Source of the DNA: an uncultured Ruminococcus sp.
Lineage (GTDB): Bacteria; Bacillota; Clostridia; Oscillospirales; Ruminococcaceae
Direction: 5' to 3'
Length of the DNA: 24,799 nt
Assembly: GCA_937902395.1 (NCBI GenBank)
Contig: CALGTV010000028.1
Location: 1 to 24,799, forward strand
The notes under the pieces were generated by a model. The model searched no databases. It was not told the origin of the DNA and saw only the letters and a list, made by a program, of their open reading frames with translations. Each line of letters opens with the position of its first letter. Within the stretch, counting starts at the first letter, position 1. Made by a program: the position numbers and the translations under genes. Shown here piece by piece: positions 1 through 7,491 of the stretch.

Positions 1-1568
1 ACAGGAGCAGGAGCAGGCTGAACAGGAGCAGTTGCAGGCTGAACAGGTGCAGGAGCAGGCTGAACAGGTGCAGATGCAGTTTGAGCAGAAGCAGAATTAA
101 GTATTTTAAGTGCAGATAATGCCGCAGAAATATCGTCGATAACAGGTGCAGCAGACTGCTGTACAGGAGCGGCTTCTGTCTTAGGCTCAGCTTCGGGAAT
201 ATTCATAGCAGTAATAGCATCTGAAATATCATTGAGAACAGGAGACTGCGGTTCGTGAACTACAGGCTCAGGTTCAAGCTCAGGAGCGATAAATTCGAGC
301 TCATCGTCGTCATCAAGACTGCCGAAAATAGTATCGTTTACGATAGGTGCTTCGGGAGCTGCAGGAGCATTAAGAGCCGAGATTGCCGCTGAAATATCAT
401 CAATAACAGGAGCGGCAGGAGCAGGATAATTATTTCCGCCGATATCATCAAGAACAGGTGGAGTAATCGGAGCTGCCGCAGGCTGAACAGGTGCGGTCTG
501 AACAGGTACAGGCTCAGGCTGAACCGGAGCAGGCTCAGGAATAACAGGAGCTGACTGAACAGGCGCAGGAGTTGGCGCAGGATAGCTGTTTCCGCCGATA
601 TCATCAAGAACGGGAGCTTTTATATCACTTGTGGGCTGTGCTTCATTTCCTTCAAACAGCTGATTTGCAAGAACATCCCAATTATTTTCGTAATTGTTTG
701 CAGCAGGAGCAGGCTGAACAGGAGCAGGAGCAGGCTGTGCAGGGGATTCAAATATACTTCCCGGAACAGACTGGATTTCCTGAACAGGAGCAGGCTCAAC
801 AGGCTTCTGAGGTATGTATGAATTCTGTTCCATAGCTGCCAGTGCCGCAGAAATATCGTCAATTACAGGGGGAGCCGCAGGCTCTGTTGGCTGTGGCTCT
901 TCCTCAGCAACATCGGCTGTATCAGATACAGCAAACTGAGCAAGGAAATCTGTTTCGTCGCTGTTTGTATCCTCCTGAGGCTCATCGGGCTTCTGGATAG
1001 CAAACTGAGCAAGGAAATCATCAACCTGTGGTGTTTCCGGCTGAGGAGCAAAGGGCTGCTGTGACTCTGCCTGGAAATAATTGTTATTTGTATCTTCTTC
1101 TGCAACAGGCTTATTGATAGCAAACTGAGCGAGGTCGTCGTTCAATGCAGGAGCACCGTTAGGCTGATATGCAGGCTTTGGCGGCTCTGGAGCAGGTGCA
1201 GGAGGAGGGGGAACAGGAGCTGGAGCCGGAGCCGGAGCCGGAGGAGGAACATTCTGCGGAGCAGTAATTCTCGCAGTAGTATTTCCAAGCGGAATGATGC
1301 CTATATCGTCAATACCCTTCTTGGCTCTTATTTTTTCTTCTTTAAGGAGTGCTTTCATTTCCTTCTGGTCGGATCTGATCATTTCCTTAGCTATTTTAGT
1401 TTTACATTTTTCACAAGTAATTTCGCCTAAATCGGTCATTTGTCCACTGCGGCGGTAACGGGTGGCATTTTCCGGCTTTAGCATATTTATGCCGCAGCCT
1501 GTTCTTTTGTCGTTGAAGGTTCCGTGAACCTGATCGTTAAAGGTTGTTGTTACAAGAGTAATATTCAT
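1..1568 (-). CDS. Pro/Ala-rich repetitive protein with N-terminal CxxC motif (3' end outside window)
   Basis: I do not recognise this family by name. Reading from the ATG at 1568-1566 there are 522 codons without a stop down to the window edge, so the C-terminus is missing. GGAGAGG lies just upstream of the ATG. Residues 1-95 form a compact, charged N-terminal domain with Cys25 and a CEKC pair at 52-55, possibly a metal site, followed by a Lys/Glu-rich helix. The rest is low-complexity Pro/Ala/Gln sequence with recurring short motifs: DDFLAQFAIQKP-like (three copies, about 920-1140), PVIDDISAALSAL-like (four copies, about 100-240, 365-405 and 835-875) and PVLDDIGGNNYPAP-like (two copies, about 425-460 and 575-615). 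No signal peptide or membrane segment is visible, so a cytoplasmic scaffold-like protein is possible. That role is inference only. The plus-strand reading frames here are shadows caused by the repeats. Confidence 0.8.
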   Translation of the reverse strand, partial: MNITLVTTTFNDQVHGTFNDKRTGCGINMLKPENATRYRRSGQMTDLGEITCEKCKTKIAKEMIRSDQKEMKALLKEEKIRAKKGIDDIGIIPLGNTTARITAPQNVPPPAPAPAPAPVPPPPAPAPEPPKPAYQPNGAPALNDDLAQFAINKPVAEEDTNNNYFQAESQQPFAPQPETPQVDDFLAQFAIQKPDEPQEDTNSDETDFLAQFAVSDTADVAEEEPQPTEPAAPPVIDDISAALAAMEQNSYIPQKPVEPAPVQEIQSVPGSIFESPAQPAPAPVQPAPAANNYENNWDVLANQLFEGNEAQPTSDIKAPVLDDIGGNSYPAPTPAPVQSAPVIPEPAPVQPEPVPVQTAPVQPAAAPITPPVLDDIGGNNYPAPAAPVIDDISAAISALNAPAAPEAPIVNDTIFGSLDDDDELEFIAPELEPEPVVHEPQSPVLNDISDAITAMNIPEAEPKTEAAPVQQSAAPVIDDISAALSALKILNSASAQTASAPVQPAPAPVQPATAPVQPAPAP

Positions 1569-1581
1569 AACCTCTCCAATC

Positions 1582-1752
1582 CTGTGAAGCATTATGGCTG
1601 AATCCCTGTTGCTATGTAAAATTTTAAGAGGGAGCAACAGCGCAGGTCAGACATTATAGCCCACAGTCCTCGCTTTTCGGCAGCGGGACAGCCGATTTTG
1701 TTCAGGATTTCAAAATATTCTATGCGAAATCCAGAGTGTAAAAATACACATT
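1582..1752 (-). other. Structured 5' leader (candidate structured RNA or cis-regulator) of the repetitive-protein gene
   Basis: The stretch between the minus-strand promoter and the ATG at 1568 is richer in G+C than its AT-rich surroundings and contains nested inverted repeats. CTGTTGCT at 1606-1613 pairs with AGCAACAG at 1633-1640. Outside that, CTGA (1598-1601) pairs with TCAG (1647-1650) or GGCT (1596-1599) with AGCC (1658-1661), then CTGTG (1582-1586) with CACAG (1662-1666). Separate hairpins lie at 1666-1689 (GTCC/GGAC and CGCT/AGCG with one bulge), 1705-1732 (GGATTTC/GAAATCC) and near 1736-1752. The length of about 195 nt and the long bubbled hairpin recall a 6S-type RNA, but I could not match it to any named family. 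A cis-acting leader is equally possible. Strand is taken from the promoter. Confidence 0.4.
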
Positions 1753-1770
1753 ACAATTCCATTATGTACT

Positions 1771-1799
1771 ATTATAACTCATTTCACAAAAAAAATCAA
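1771..1799 (-). promoter_or_regulatory. Sigma-A-type promoter, minus strand
   Basis: On the minus strand, TTGATT (1799-1794) and TATAAT (1776-1771) are separated by exactly 17 bases. Transcription would start near 1764, giving a leader of about 195 nt before the ATG at 1568. Confidence 0.65.
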
Positions 1800-1912
1800 C
1801 AGTTTTTTTATAATTAAATAGTAAAATTATACTAAAAATTAAATTTTCAGCGGAAATAACAAATTGTTATTGATTTTTTTGTCCATAATTTCACGCATTG
1901 TTACAAAAAATG

Positions 1913-1924
1913 TGAAACGTTTCA
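1913..1924. promoter_or_regulatory. Perfect palindrome resembling a LacI/CcpA-family operator
   Basis: TGAAACGTTTCA is a perfect 12-base palindrome with a central CG, the form of operators bound by LacI-family regulators such as CcpA. It is framed by a second inverted repeat, CATTGTT (1896-1902) and AACAATG (1924-1930). It lies between the two divergent promoters, about 80 bases upstream of the plus-strand -35 box and 114 bases upstream of the minus-strand one. It could act on either gene. The regulator is not in the window. Confidence 0.35.
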
Positions 1925-2004
1925 ACAATGTGAAAGTGATTAATCGTCACTAAGGCAACAGGTGTCGTATCCGCAAAATATATGTGAAAATTTTCTCAAA
2001 GCTA

Positions 2005-2033
2005 TTGCATTTCTCTTTATAATGTAGTATAAT
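2005..2033 (+). promoter_or_regulatory. Sigma-A-type promoter for the glycosyltransferase transcription unit
   Basis: TTGCAT (2005-2010) and a perfect TATAAT (2028-2033) are separated by 17 bases. The predicted start near 2040 excludes the upstream GTG at 2039 as the translation start and supports the ATG at 2072. No other strong promoter was seen between here and the purine genes, so this one may feed the locus downstream; that is an inference. Confidence 0.65.
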
Positions 2034-2071
2034 TAATAGTGTATTTATTTTTTTCTGACGGAGGGTTAAAA

Positions 2072-3055
2072 ATGAAACTGATTTCCGTGGTTGTACCATG
2101 CTATAATGAGCAAGAAGTACTTCCGATGTTTTACGATGAAATTATCAAAGTCAGCGACGCAATGAAAAAAGAGCATAATGATATAGACTTTGAATTTCTC
2201 TTTATAAATGACGGTTCAAAAGACAGAACTCTTGAAATTTTCAGAGAGCTTGCCGATAAGGACAAGCGCGTGAGATATATCTCATTTTCACGTAATTTCG
2301 GCAAGGAATCAGGAATGTATGCAGGTCTGAAAAACTGCAAGGGCGATTATGTCGTTGTTATGGACGCTGATTTGCAGCATCCCCCTGCATTTCTCCCACA
2401 GATGTACAACTATGTCAAGGACGGCGAATTTGACTGCGCTACAACACGCCGCGTAAGCCGTACAGGTGAATCTCCTATAAGGTCATGGTTTGCAATGAAG
2501 TTCTACAAGATCATGAACAAGATATCTGATACCGAAATTGTGGACGGCGCGCAGGATTTCCGCTTTATGACAAGACAGATGGTTGACGCTATTCTTGATA
2601 TGTCGGAATACAACCGCTTTTCAAAGGGAATTTTCAGCTGGGTAGGTTTCAGAACGCAGTATATGCCCTATGAAAATGTGGAGCGTCCTGCCGGTACTTC
2701 CTCATGGTCTTTCTGGGGATTGTTCAGATACTCCCTTGAGGGAATTATGGCATTTTCCACATTTCCTCTTGCACTGTCGATTTTCTGCGGCATACTCAGC
2801 CTTATAATAGGATTTATCCTGCTGGTTATCGCCCTTATTATCACATTTGCAACACATCATTCCGCGTTTGTGTTCTATATACTTTCCGCTATTTTCGGAA
2901 TGGGCGGCGTACAGCTTGGCTGTATCGGAATTATGGGACAGTATCTCGGTAAAACCTATCTTGAAGTGAAAAAGCGTCCTATATATATTACAGGCGAAAC
3001 TGACGAAGATTACCGTAACAGAAAGAAATCCGGCGAAGTAAAGAGCAATGAATAA
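2072..3055 (+). CDS. GT2-family glycosyltransferase, polyprenyl-phosphate glycosyltransferase type (GtrB/DPM1-like)
   Basis: A 327-residue protein of the GT2 family, likely transferring a sugar from a nucleotide donor to undecaprenyl phosphate at the inner face of the membrane. The N-terminus has the GT-A signature VVVPCYNEQEVLP (residues 6-18), then the FINDGSKDRT motif and the VMDADLQHPP motif containing the DxD metal site. QDFRFMTRQ matches the acceptor-side loop of this family. Two long hydrophobic segments near residues 230-285 are the usual C-terminal membrane anchor, followed by the family-typical KKRPIYI tail. The ATG at 2072 was chosen because GGAGGG lies 8 bases upstream and the promoter would start transcription near 2040. 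The gene overlaps the next one by 8 bases. The sugar and final acceptor cannot be told from sequence. Teichoic-acid or wall-polymer decoration is the usual role of relatives. Confidence 0.85.
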   Translation: MKLISVVVPCYNEQEVLPMFYDEIIKVSDAMKKEHNDIDFEFLFINDGSKDRTLEIFRELADKDKRVRYISFSRNFGKESGMYAGLKNCKGDYVVVMDADLQHPPAFLPQMYNYVKDGEFDCATTRRVSRTGESPIRSWFAMKFYKIMNKISDTEIVDGAQDFRFMTRQMVDAILDMSEYNRFSKGIFSWVGFRTQYMPYENVERPAGTSSWSFWGLFRYSLEGIMAFSTFPLALSIFCGILSLIIGFILLVIALIITFATHHSAFVFYILSAIFGMGGVQLGCIGIMGQYLGKTYLEVKKRPIYITGETDEDYRNRKKSGEVKSNE

Positions 3056-4097
3056 ACGGACGAGACTTATCGTTTCTCTGCTGTTTGTTGTTCTGATAAT
3101 ACTTGCGGTGGCAATTACGAGATTTTATCTCAATGTGCCGAAAAGTCCTGCGGTAAACGGCGGAAGCGATACCGTTGAAAAAATCATTGCCTCCAACAAC
3201 GAGGATTATTCGATATTCACAGACAGTACAGGAAACTGCGGAATTGTCCAATCGGGACGTATAACCGCCGTTCCTGAGTGGCAAAGTCTTGAATTTGCAG
3301 GGGATTACCTCTGCATCGCCTCAAAGAGAATCGGCGGCTCGATGAAATACGGCTGTATCGACTTGGACGGAAATGCAGTTGTGCCCTTTGTCTACAGCAA
3401 AATTGAAAAAAAATTTATGGGCGGCAGTGATTTTTATTGTGCCGAATCTGAATCTGACGGCAGCTTTGTGGTCTATGATTCCGATTTTAACCCATGCTTC
3501 AATACATCGTGGCAGGGCTGTGAATTTACGAATGATGAACTGCGGTTAAGCGATAAGAACGGCAGTTATACATATGTTACAAGCAATGGCGGACTGCTTT
3601 TTAAAAGTGCCAATTATTCGGGAAGTATTATGAATCGCCCTTACGAGCTGAATATCTACAGCCGTGTTCTTCTTGCAAAGCTCACTCCTGTTATGATTGA
3701 GCAGATGATGCGATTTTCTGAAATATATGTTAATTACGCTGTCAGAAAAGATGATAATGAAATAAGCGGTACAGGGGTTGCTATGCGCGGATTTTCCGTA
3801 CTTTTCCCCGATTCCGAGGAGATAACATCAAGACGGCTTATTGCGATTCCCGAAGTTCATGTTTATAACGTCGGTACAGAAAACGGCGAGGCTTTATATG
3901 AAGTTTCCGTTTCAGCTGATGTTGAGTTATTATATACTGCGGAAAATGGTGAAACAGAAAGATGCACCAATAATGTAAAAGCTTCGGTGCGTTTCCGCGG
4001 AAATTTTGAAACAAATCTGGAGGCTGTTTCAGGCTCCTTTGAGCCGCAGATTCCTGATTATCCGCAGGAAGAAATAACTGTGGAGGTTACCAATTAA
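3048..4097 (+). CDS. Membrane-anchored WG-repeat-like protein of unknown function
   Basis: A 349-residue protein. Residues 7-27 are a single hydrophobic anchor after a short positive N-terminus (MNKRTR), so the remainder is probably outside the cell. Residues about 60-200 contain beta-rich segments of WG-repeat type, the clearest being KYGCIDLDGNAVVPFVYSKI, which matches the 'GxIDxxGxxVxPxxYxxI' pattern. The C-terminal part (about 205-349) carries no motif I recognise. It resembles the extracytoplasmic domains of wall-associated proteins (DUF3298-like beta structure is possible but unproven). The ATG lies inside the end of the glycosyltransferase gene (8-base overlap), which suggests translational coupling and a shared role at the cell envelope. 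purE follows about 20 bases after the stop. Confidence 0.7.
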   Translation: MNKRTRLIVSLLFVVLIILAVAITRFYLNVPKSPAVNGGSDTVEKIIASNNEDYSIFTDSTGNCGIVQSGRITAVPEWQSLEFAGDYLCIASKRIGGSMKYGCIDLDGNAVVPFVYSKIEKKFMGGSDFYCAESESDGSFVVYDSDFNPCFNTSWQGCEFTNDELRLSDKNGSYTYVTSNGGLLFKSANYSGSIMNRPYELNIYSRVLLAKLTPVMIEQMMRFSEIYVNYAVRKDDNEISGTGVAMRGFSVLFPDSEEITSRRLIAIPEVHVYNVGTENGEALYEVSVSADVELLYTAENGETERCTNNVKASVRFRGNFETNLEAVSGSFEPQIPDYPQEEITVEVTN

Positions 4098-4118
4098 GAA
4101 AGAATGGAGAATAGAATT

Positions 4119-4619
4119 ATGTCTAAAAAAGTTGCAGTTATCATGGGCAGCGACAGCGATTTTCCTGTTGTTAAGTCTGCTCTTACAGAACTTAAAAAGT
4201 ACGGCGTTGAGTTTGAGTGCCGCGTTATGAGCGCTCACCGTACACCTGCTGAGGCTTGCGAGTTTGCTTCAAATGCAAAGGCAAACGGCTTCGGTGCTAT
4301 TATCTGCGCCGCTGGTATGGCTGCTCACCTTGCAGGCGTTGTTGCAGGTCATACAACACTTCCCGTTATCGGAATCCCTATGAAATCCGCAGCGCTGGAG
4401 GGTATGGACGCGCTTCTGGCTACTGTTATGATGCCCCCCGGAGTGCCTGTTGCAACAGTTGGTATCAACTGCGCTAAGAATGCGGCTGTTCTTGCTGTTC
4501 AGATGCTTGCAATATCCGATGAGGCGCTTGCTGAAAAGCTTGCCGCTGAGAAAAAGACTATGGCTGAGGGCGTTATCGCTAAGGATAAGGCTTTGCAGGA
4601 CGAGATTGCGGCGCTTTGA
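4119..4619 (+). CDS. purE: PurE, N5-carboxyaminoimidazole ribonucleotide mutase / AIR carboxylase catalytic subunit
   Basis: First purine gene of the locus. The 166-residue product catalyses formation of CAIR, the sixth step of purine synthesis. Visible family motifs are GSDSD (10-14), which binds the phosphate, SAHRTP (38-43) with the catalytic His40, and the glycine-rich AGMAAHLAGVVAGHTTLP segment. The length is normal. The start at 4119 was preferred over an ATG at 4104 because GGAGA sits 8 bases upstream of 4119 and homologues begin MSKKVAVIMGSDSD. No purK gene is in the window, so whether it works with PurK or uses AIR and CO2 directly cannot be told here. The stop codon overlaps the next start (TGATG). 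Confidence 0.95.
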   Translation: MSKKVAVIMGSDSDFPVVKSALTELKKYGVEFECRVMSAHRTPAEACEFASNAKANGFGAIICAAGMAAHLAGVVAGHTTLPVIGIPMKSAALEGMDALLATVMMPPGVPVATVGINCAKNAAVLAVQMLAISDEALAEKLAAEKKTMAEGVIAKDKALQDEIAAL

Positions 4620-5287
4620 TGAACAGATACAAATATATTTTATTTGATTTGGACGGAACGCTTACCGATTCCGCGCCCGGTATACTCAACTGTTACCGTT
4701 ACGCTCTTGACGCTATGGGCTTTGACGAGCCTGAAGATATAATGCGCGTTGTTGGTCCGCCGCTTTACGATTCATTCGCTGAGATTTGCGGTATGAATGA
4801 AAGGCAGGTCAATGAAGCGGTTCGCATTTACCGTCAGCGCTACGCCGAAACGGGACTTTTCGAGAATAATGTCTACGACGGTATTCCTGAAATGCTCAGA
4901 CAGCTGAAAAACAGCGGAAAAAGACTTTTCGTTGCTACAAGCAAGCCGGAGGTATTTGCTGTGAGAATACTGGAAAAATTTAATCTGGCACAGTATTTTG
5001 ACGTTATTGGCGGTGCTGATATCAACGGCACACGAAACGCAAAGCAGGAAGTCATTGAGTACGTGCTAAGCCGCGGAGATATAACTGACAGAAATGATGT
5101 TCTTATGATTGGCGACAGATTTCATGATATAATCGGTGCAAAAAAATGCGGAATTCCGTGTATGTCAGTCCTTTGGGGCTACGGAAACAGAGAGGAATTC
5201 ATACAGCATGGTGCGGATTTTATTGTTAATACACCGCAGGAAACAGCGGATATTATAATTAACCATAAACGTCAGATTGGCGTTTAA
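4619..5287 (+). CDS. HAD-superfamily hydrolase, phosphoglycolate-phosphatase-like
   Basis: A 222-residue haloacid-dehalogenase phosphatase. Motif I is DLDGT (10-14) with nucleophile Asp10 and Asp12, motif II is VATSKP with Ser108, a motif III Lys lies near residue 143, and motif IV is GDRFHD (165-170) with Asp166 and Asp170. The region between residues 15 and 85 is the helical C1 cap typical of the Gph/PgmB branch. The ATG overlaps the purE stop as TGATG, so translation is coupled to purE. The substrate is not evident. Position between purE and purC suggests clean-up of a phosphorylated metabolite, but many such phosphatases are promiscuous. Confidence 0.85.
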   Translation: MNRYKYILFDLDGTLTDSAPGILNCYRYALDAMGFDEPEDIMRVVGPPLYDSFAEICGMNERQVNEAVRIYRQRYAETGLFENNVYDGIPEMLRQLKNSGKRLFVATSKPEVFAVRILEKFNLAQYFDVIGGADINGTRNAKQEVIEYVLSRGDITDRNDVLMIGDRFHDIIGAKKCGIPCMSVLWGYGNREEFIQHGADFIVNTPQETADIIINHKRQIGV

Positions 5288-5312
5288 TATAATTCTCAGG
5301 AGGAATTTCAAA

Positions 5313-6032
5313 ATGGAAAATATCGTAAAAATGGAACAGCTCTATGAGGGCAAGGCTAAGAAGGTTTACGCTACAAACGACCCCGACTGCGTTATCGTTG
5401 ACTACAAGGACGACGCTACAGCTTTCAACGGCGAAAAGAAGGGTACAATCGCAGGTAAGGGCGTAATCAACAACAGAATGACAAACTTCATGTTCAGCAT
5501 GCTGGAAAAAGAGGGTGTTCCTACTCATCTTGTTAAGGAGATAAGCGACCGCGAAACTATTGTTAAAAAGGTTTCAATCGTTCCCCTTGAGGTTATCATC
5601 AGAAACGTAGCCGCAGGCAGCTTCTCCAAGAGAATGGGCGTTGAGGAGGGTACAAAGCTCCTTTGTCCTATCCTTGAATTCAGCTACAAGAACGACGATT
5701 TAGGCGATCCCTTTATCAATGATTACTATGCACTTGCTCTTGGTCTTGCTACTAAGGAAGAAATCGACACAATTGCTAAGTATGCTTTCAAGGTAAACGA
5801 GTTCATGGTAGAGTTCTTCAAGAAGCTCAACATTGACCTCATCGACTTTAAGATTGAGTTCGGTAAAACTTCTGACGGCACAATTATTCTTGCTGACGAA
5901 ATTTCTCCCGATACTTGCCGTTTCTGGGACAGCACAACTCACGAAAAGCTTGATAAGGACCGTTTCCGCAGAGATATGGGCGGCGTAGAGGACGCTTATC
6001 AGGAAATTATGAAGAGACTTATGGGTGAATAA
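5313..6032 (+). CDS. purC: PurC, SAICAR synthetase
   Basis: A 239-residue protein of the usual bacterial PurC length. It joins aspartate to CAIR with ATP to make SAICAR. The ATP-binding start YEGKAKKVY (11-19) is clear, as are SFSKRMGVEEGTKL, LIDFKIEFG and the signature ADEISPDTCRFWD near residue 190. The ATG at 5313 has AGGAGG upstream and was chosen over an in-frame ATG at 5277 that lies inside the previous gene. It lies 25 bases after the HAD gene and 2 bases before the purF-like start. Confidence 0.95.
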   Translation: MENIVKMEQLYEGKAKKVYATNDPDCVIVDYKDDATAFNGEKKGTIAGKGVINNRMTNFMFSMLEKEGVPTHLVKEISDRETIVKKVSIVPLEVIIRNVAAGSFSKRMGVEEGTKLLCPILEFSYKNDDLGDPFINDYYALALGLATKEEIDTIAKYAFKVNEFMVEFFKKLNIDLIDFKIEFGKTSDGTIILADEISPDTCRFWDSTTHEKLDKDRFRRDMGGVEDAYQEIMKRLMGE

Positions 6033-6034
6033 TA

Positions 6035-7459
6035 ATGGGCGGTTTTTTTGGCGCAGCTTCTAAAAACGACTGTATAACCGATGTTTTCTTCGGTACAGAC
6101 TATCATTCCCACCTCGGCACGCGCAGAGGCGGTATGACTTCTTATTCCGAGGACAGAGGATTCCAGAGGTCAATTCACAGTATCGAAAATTCGCCCTTCC
6201 GTACAAAGTTCGAGGACGATGTTATAAATATGAGAGGCAAGCTCTGTATCGGCTGTATCAGCGATACAGACCCTCAGCCTATCATGGTTCGCTCAAAGCT
6301 GGGACTTTATGCTATTTGCTCTATCGGTATTATCAGAAATGCTGAGGCGCTTACAGATGAGCTTTTGCAGAACGGCTGTGCGAACTTTGAAACAATGAGC
6401 AGCGGAAATATTAACTCAGGAGACCTTATCGGCGCTCTTATAGCGCAGAAAAATAACTTCGTTGAGGGTATACGCTACGCTCAGGAGAAAATTGAGGGCA
6501 CAATGTCCCTTATTATACTTACAAAGGACGGTATCATTGCTGCCCGTGATAAATACGGCAGACTTCCCGTTGTAATCGGCAAAAGAGTAGACGGCTACTG
6601 CCTTTCAACAGAATCCTTTGCGTTCCAGAAGTTAGGTTATGAGACCTATAAGGAACTTGCTGCAGGCGAGATTATCAAAATGACCTCTGACGGCATTGAG
6701 ATACTTGCAGAGGGAGACCCTTCACAGATGAAAATGTGTACTTTCCTCTGGACGTACTACGGCTATCCTACAGCCTGTTATGAGGGTGTAAATGTTGAGG
6801 TTATGCGTACACGCAACGGCGAGATTATGGCGGAAAATGATATTGCCGCAGGCAGACTTCCCGATGTTGACTATATATGCGGTGTTCCTGATTCAGGTAC
6901 TCCCCACGCTATAGGCTATGCTAACAGAAGCGGAATCCCCTTTGCCCGTCCCTTTATCAAGTATACTCCCACATGGCCCAGAAGCTTTATGCCTGCAAGT
7001 CAGAGCATGAGAAATAAGGTTGCGAAAATGAAGCTTATACCTGTTCACGAGCTTATCGAGGGCAAAAAACTTCTTTTCGTTGACGATAGTATCGTCCGCG
7101 GTACACAGATGCGCGAGACAGTTGAATTCCTCTATGCCAACGGCGCTAAGGAAGTTCATATGCGTTCAGCATGTCCGCCTATTATGTACAGCTGTAAGTA
7201 TCTCAACTTCTCACGAAGCCATTCAGAGCTGGAACTCATCGCCCGTCAGATAATTGACGAATTCGAGGGCGAGGAGGGCGTAAAGTATCTTGCGGAATAC
7301 AGCGATTCAAGCACTGTACGCGGCGGAAAGCTCCGTGACGAGATATGCCGCAGATTGAAGCTTACATCTCTTGAATTCCAGACGCTTCCCGGCAAAGTAA
7401 AGGCTGTGGGACTTCCCGAATGTAACCTTTGCACTTACTGCTGGAGTGGTAAGGAATAA
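6035..7459 (+). CDS. purF: PurF-like amidophosphoribosyltransferase lacking the catalytic N-terminal cysteine
   Basis: The 474-residue protein aligns with PurF, which makes phosphoribosylamine from PRPP and glutamine. The phosphoribosyltransferase half looks intact: the PRPP loop LFVDDSIVRGT is at 347-357, and GVPDSGTPHAIGYA and FIKYTPTWPRSF are clear family segments. Cys235, Cys387, Cys466 and Cys469 fall where the Fe-S cluster cysteines of Bacillus-type PurF lie. The Ntn glutaminase half is altered. The N-terminus is MGGFFGAASKNDC where active enzymes have (M)CGVFG, so the nucleophile Cys is Gly. The HRGQES segment reads HLGTRRGGM. The nearest Cys is residue 13. The start at 6035 follows purC by 2 bases with GGGTGAA just upstream. 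It occupies the usual purF slot of the operon, so it may use free ammonia or a partner glutaminase, or be a paralogue. Family identity is firm; glutaminase loss is inferred from the missing residue. Confidence 0.85.
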   Translation: MGGFFGAASKNDCITDVFFGTDYHSHLGTRRGGMTSYSEDRGFQRSIHSIENSPFRTKFEDDVINMRGKLCIGCISDTDPQPIMVRSKLGLYAICSIGIIRNAEALTDELLQNGCANFETMSSGNINSGDLIGALIAQKNNFVEGIRYAQEKIEGTMSLIILTKDGIIAARDKYGRLPVVIGKRVDGYCLSTESFAFQKLGYETYKELAAGEIIKMTSDGIEILAEGDPSQMKMCTFLWTYYGYPTACYEGVNVEVMRTRNGEIMAENDIAAGRLPDVDYICGVPDSGTPHAIGYANRSGIPFARPFIKYTPTWPRSFMPASQSMRNKVAKMKLIPVHELIEGKKLLFVDDSIVRGTQMRETVEFLYANGAKEVHMRSACPPIMYSCKYLNFSRSHSELELIARQIIDEFEGEEGVKYLAEYSDSSTVRGGKLRDEICRRLKLTSLEFQTLPGKVKAVGLPECNLCTYCWSGKE

Positions 7460-7491
7460 AAGAACCCCATAAATTTAACTGGAGGATTATT

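Noticed and set aside
572..835. Plus-strand open frame rich in Gln and Glu within the left-edge gene
   Set aside because: It is the antisense of the repetitive minus-strand gene. The minus-strand frame is longer, has a ribosome site and a promoter, and explains the repeats.
2039..2071. Extended start of the glycosyltransferase at GTG 2039
   Set aside because: The predicted transcription start is near 2040, and the ATG at 2072 has a strong ribosome site and begins exactly at the family's conserved N-terminus.
4000..4118. Purine-responsive riboswitch or PurBox upstream of purE
   Set aside because: No purine riboswitch core, tetrahydrofolate riboswitch pattern or paired PurBox was recognised; the WG-repeat-like gene runs to within 22 bases of purE.
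6044..6050. Run of seven T in the first codons of the PurF-like gene as a possible frameshift explaining the missing Cys
   Set aside because: The reading frame on both sides is continuous and the neighbouring residues match a Cys-less PurF pattern throughout the domain, so no frameshift is needed.
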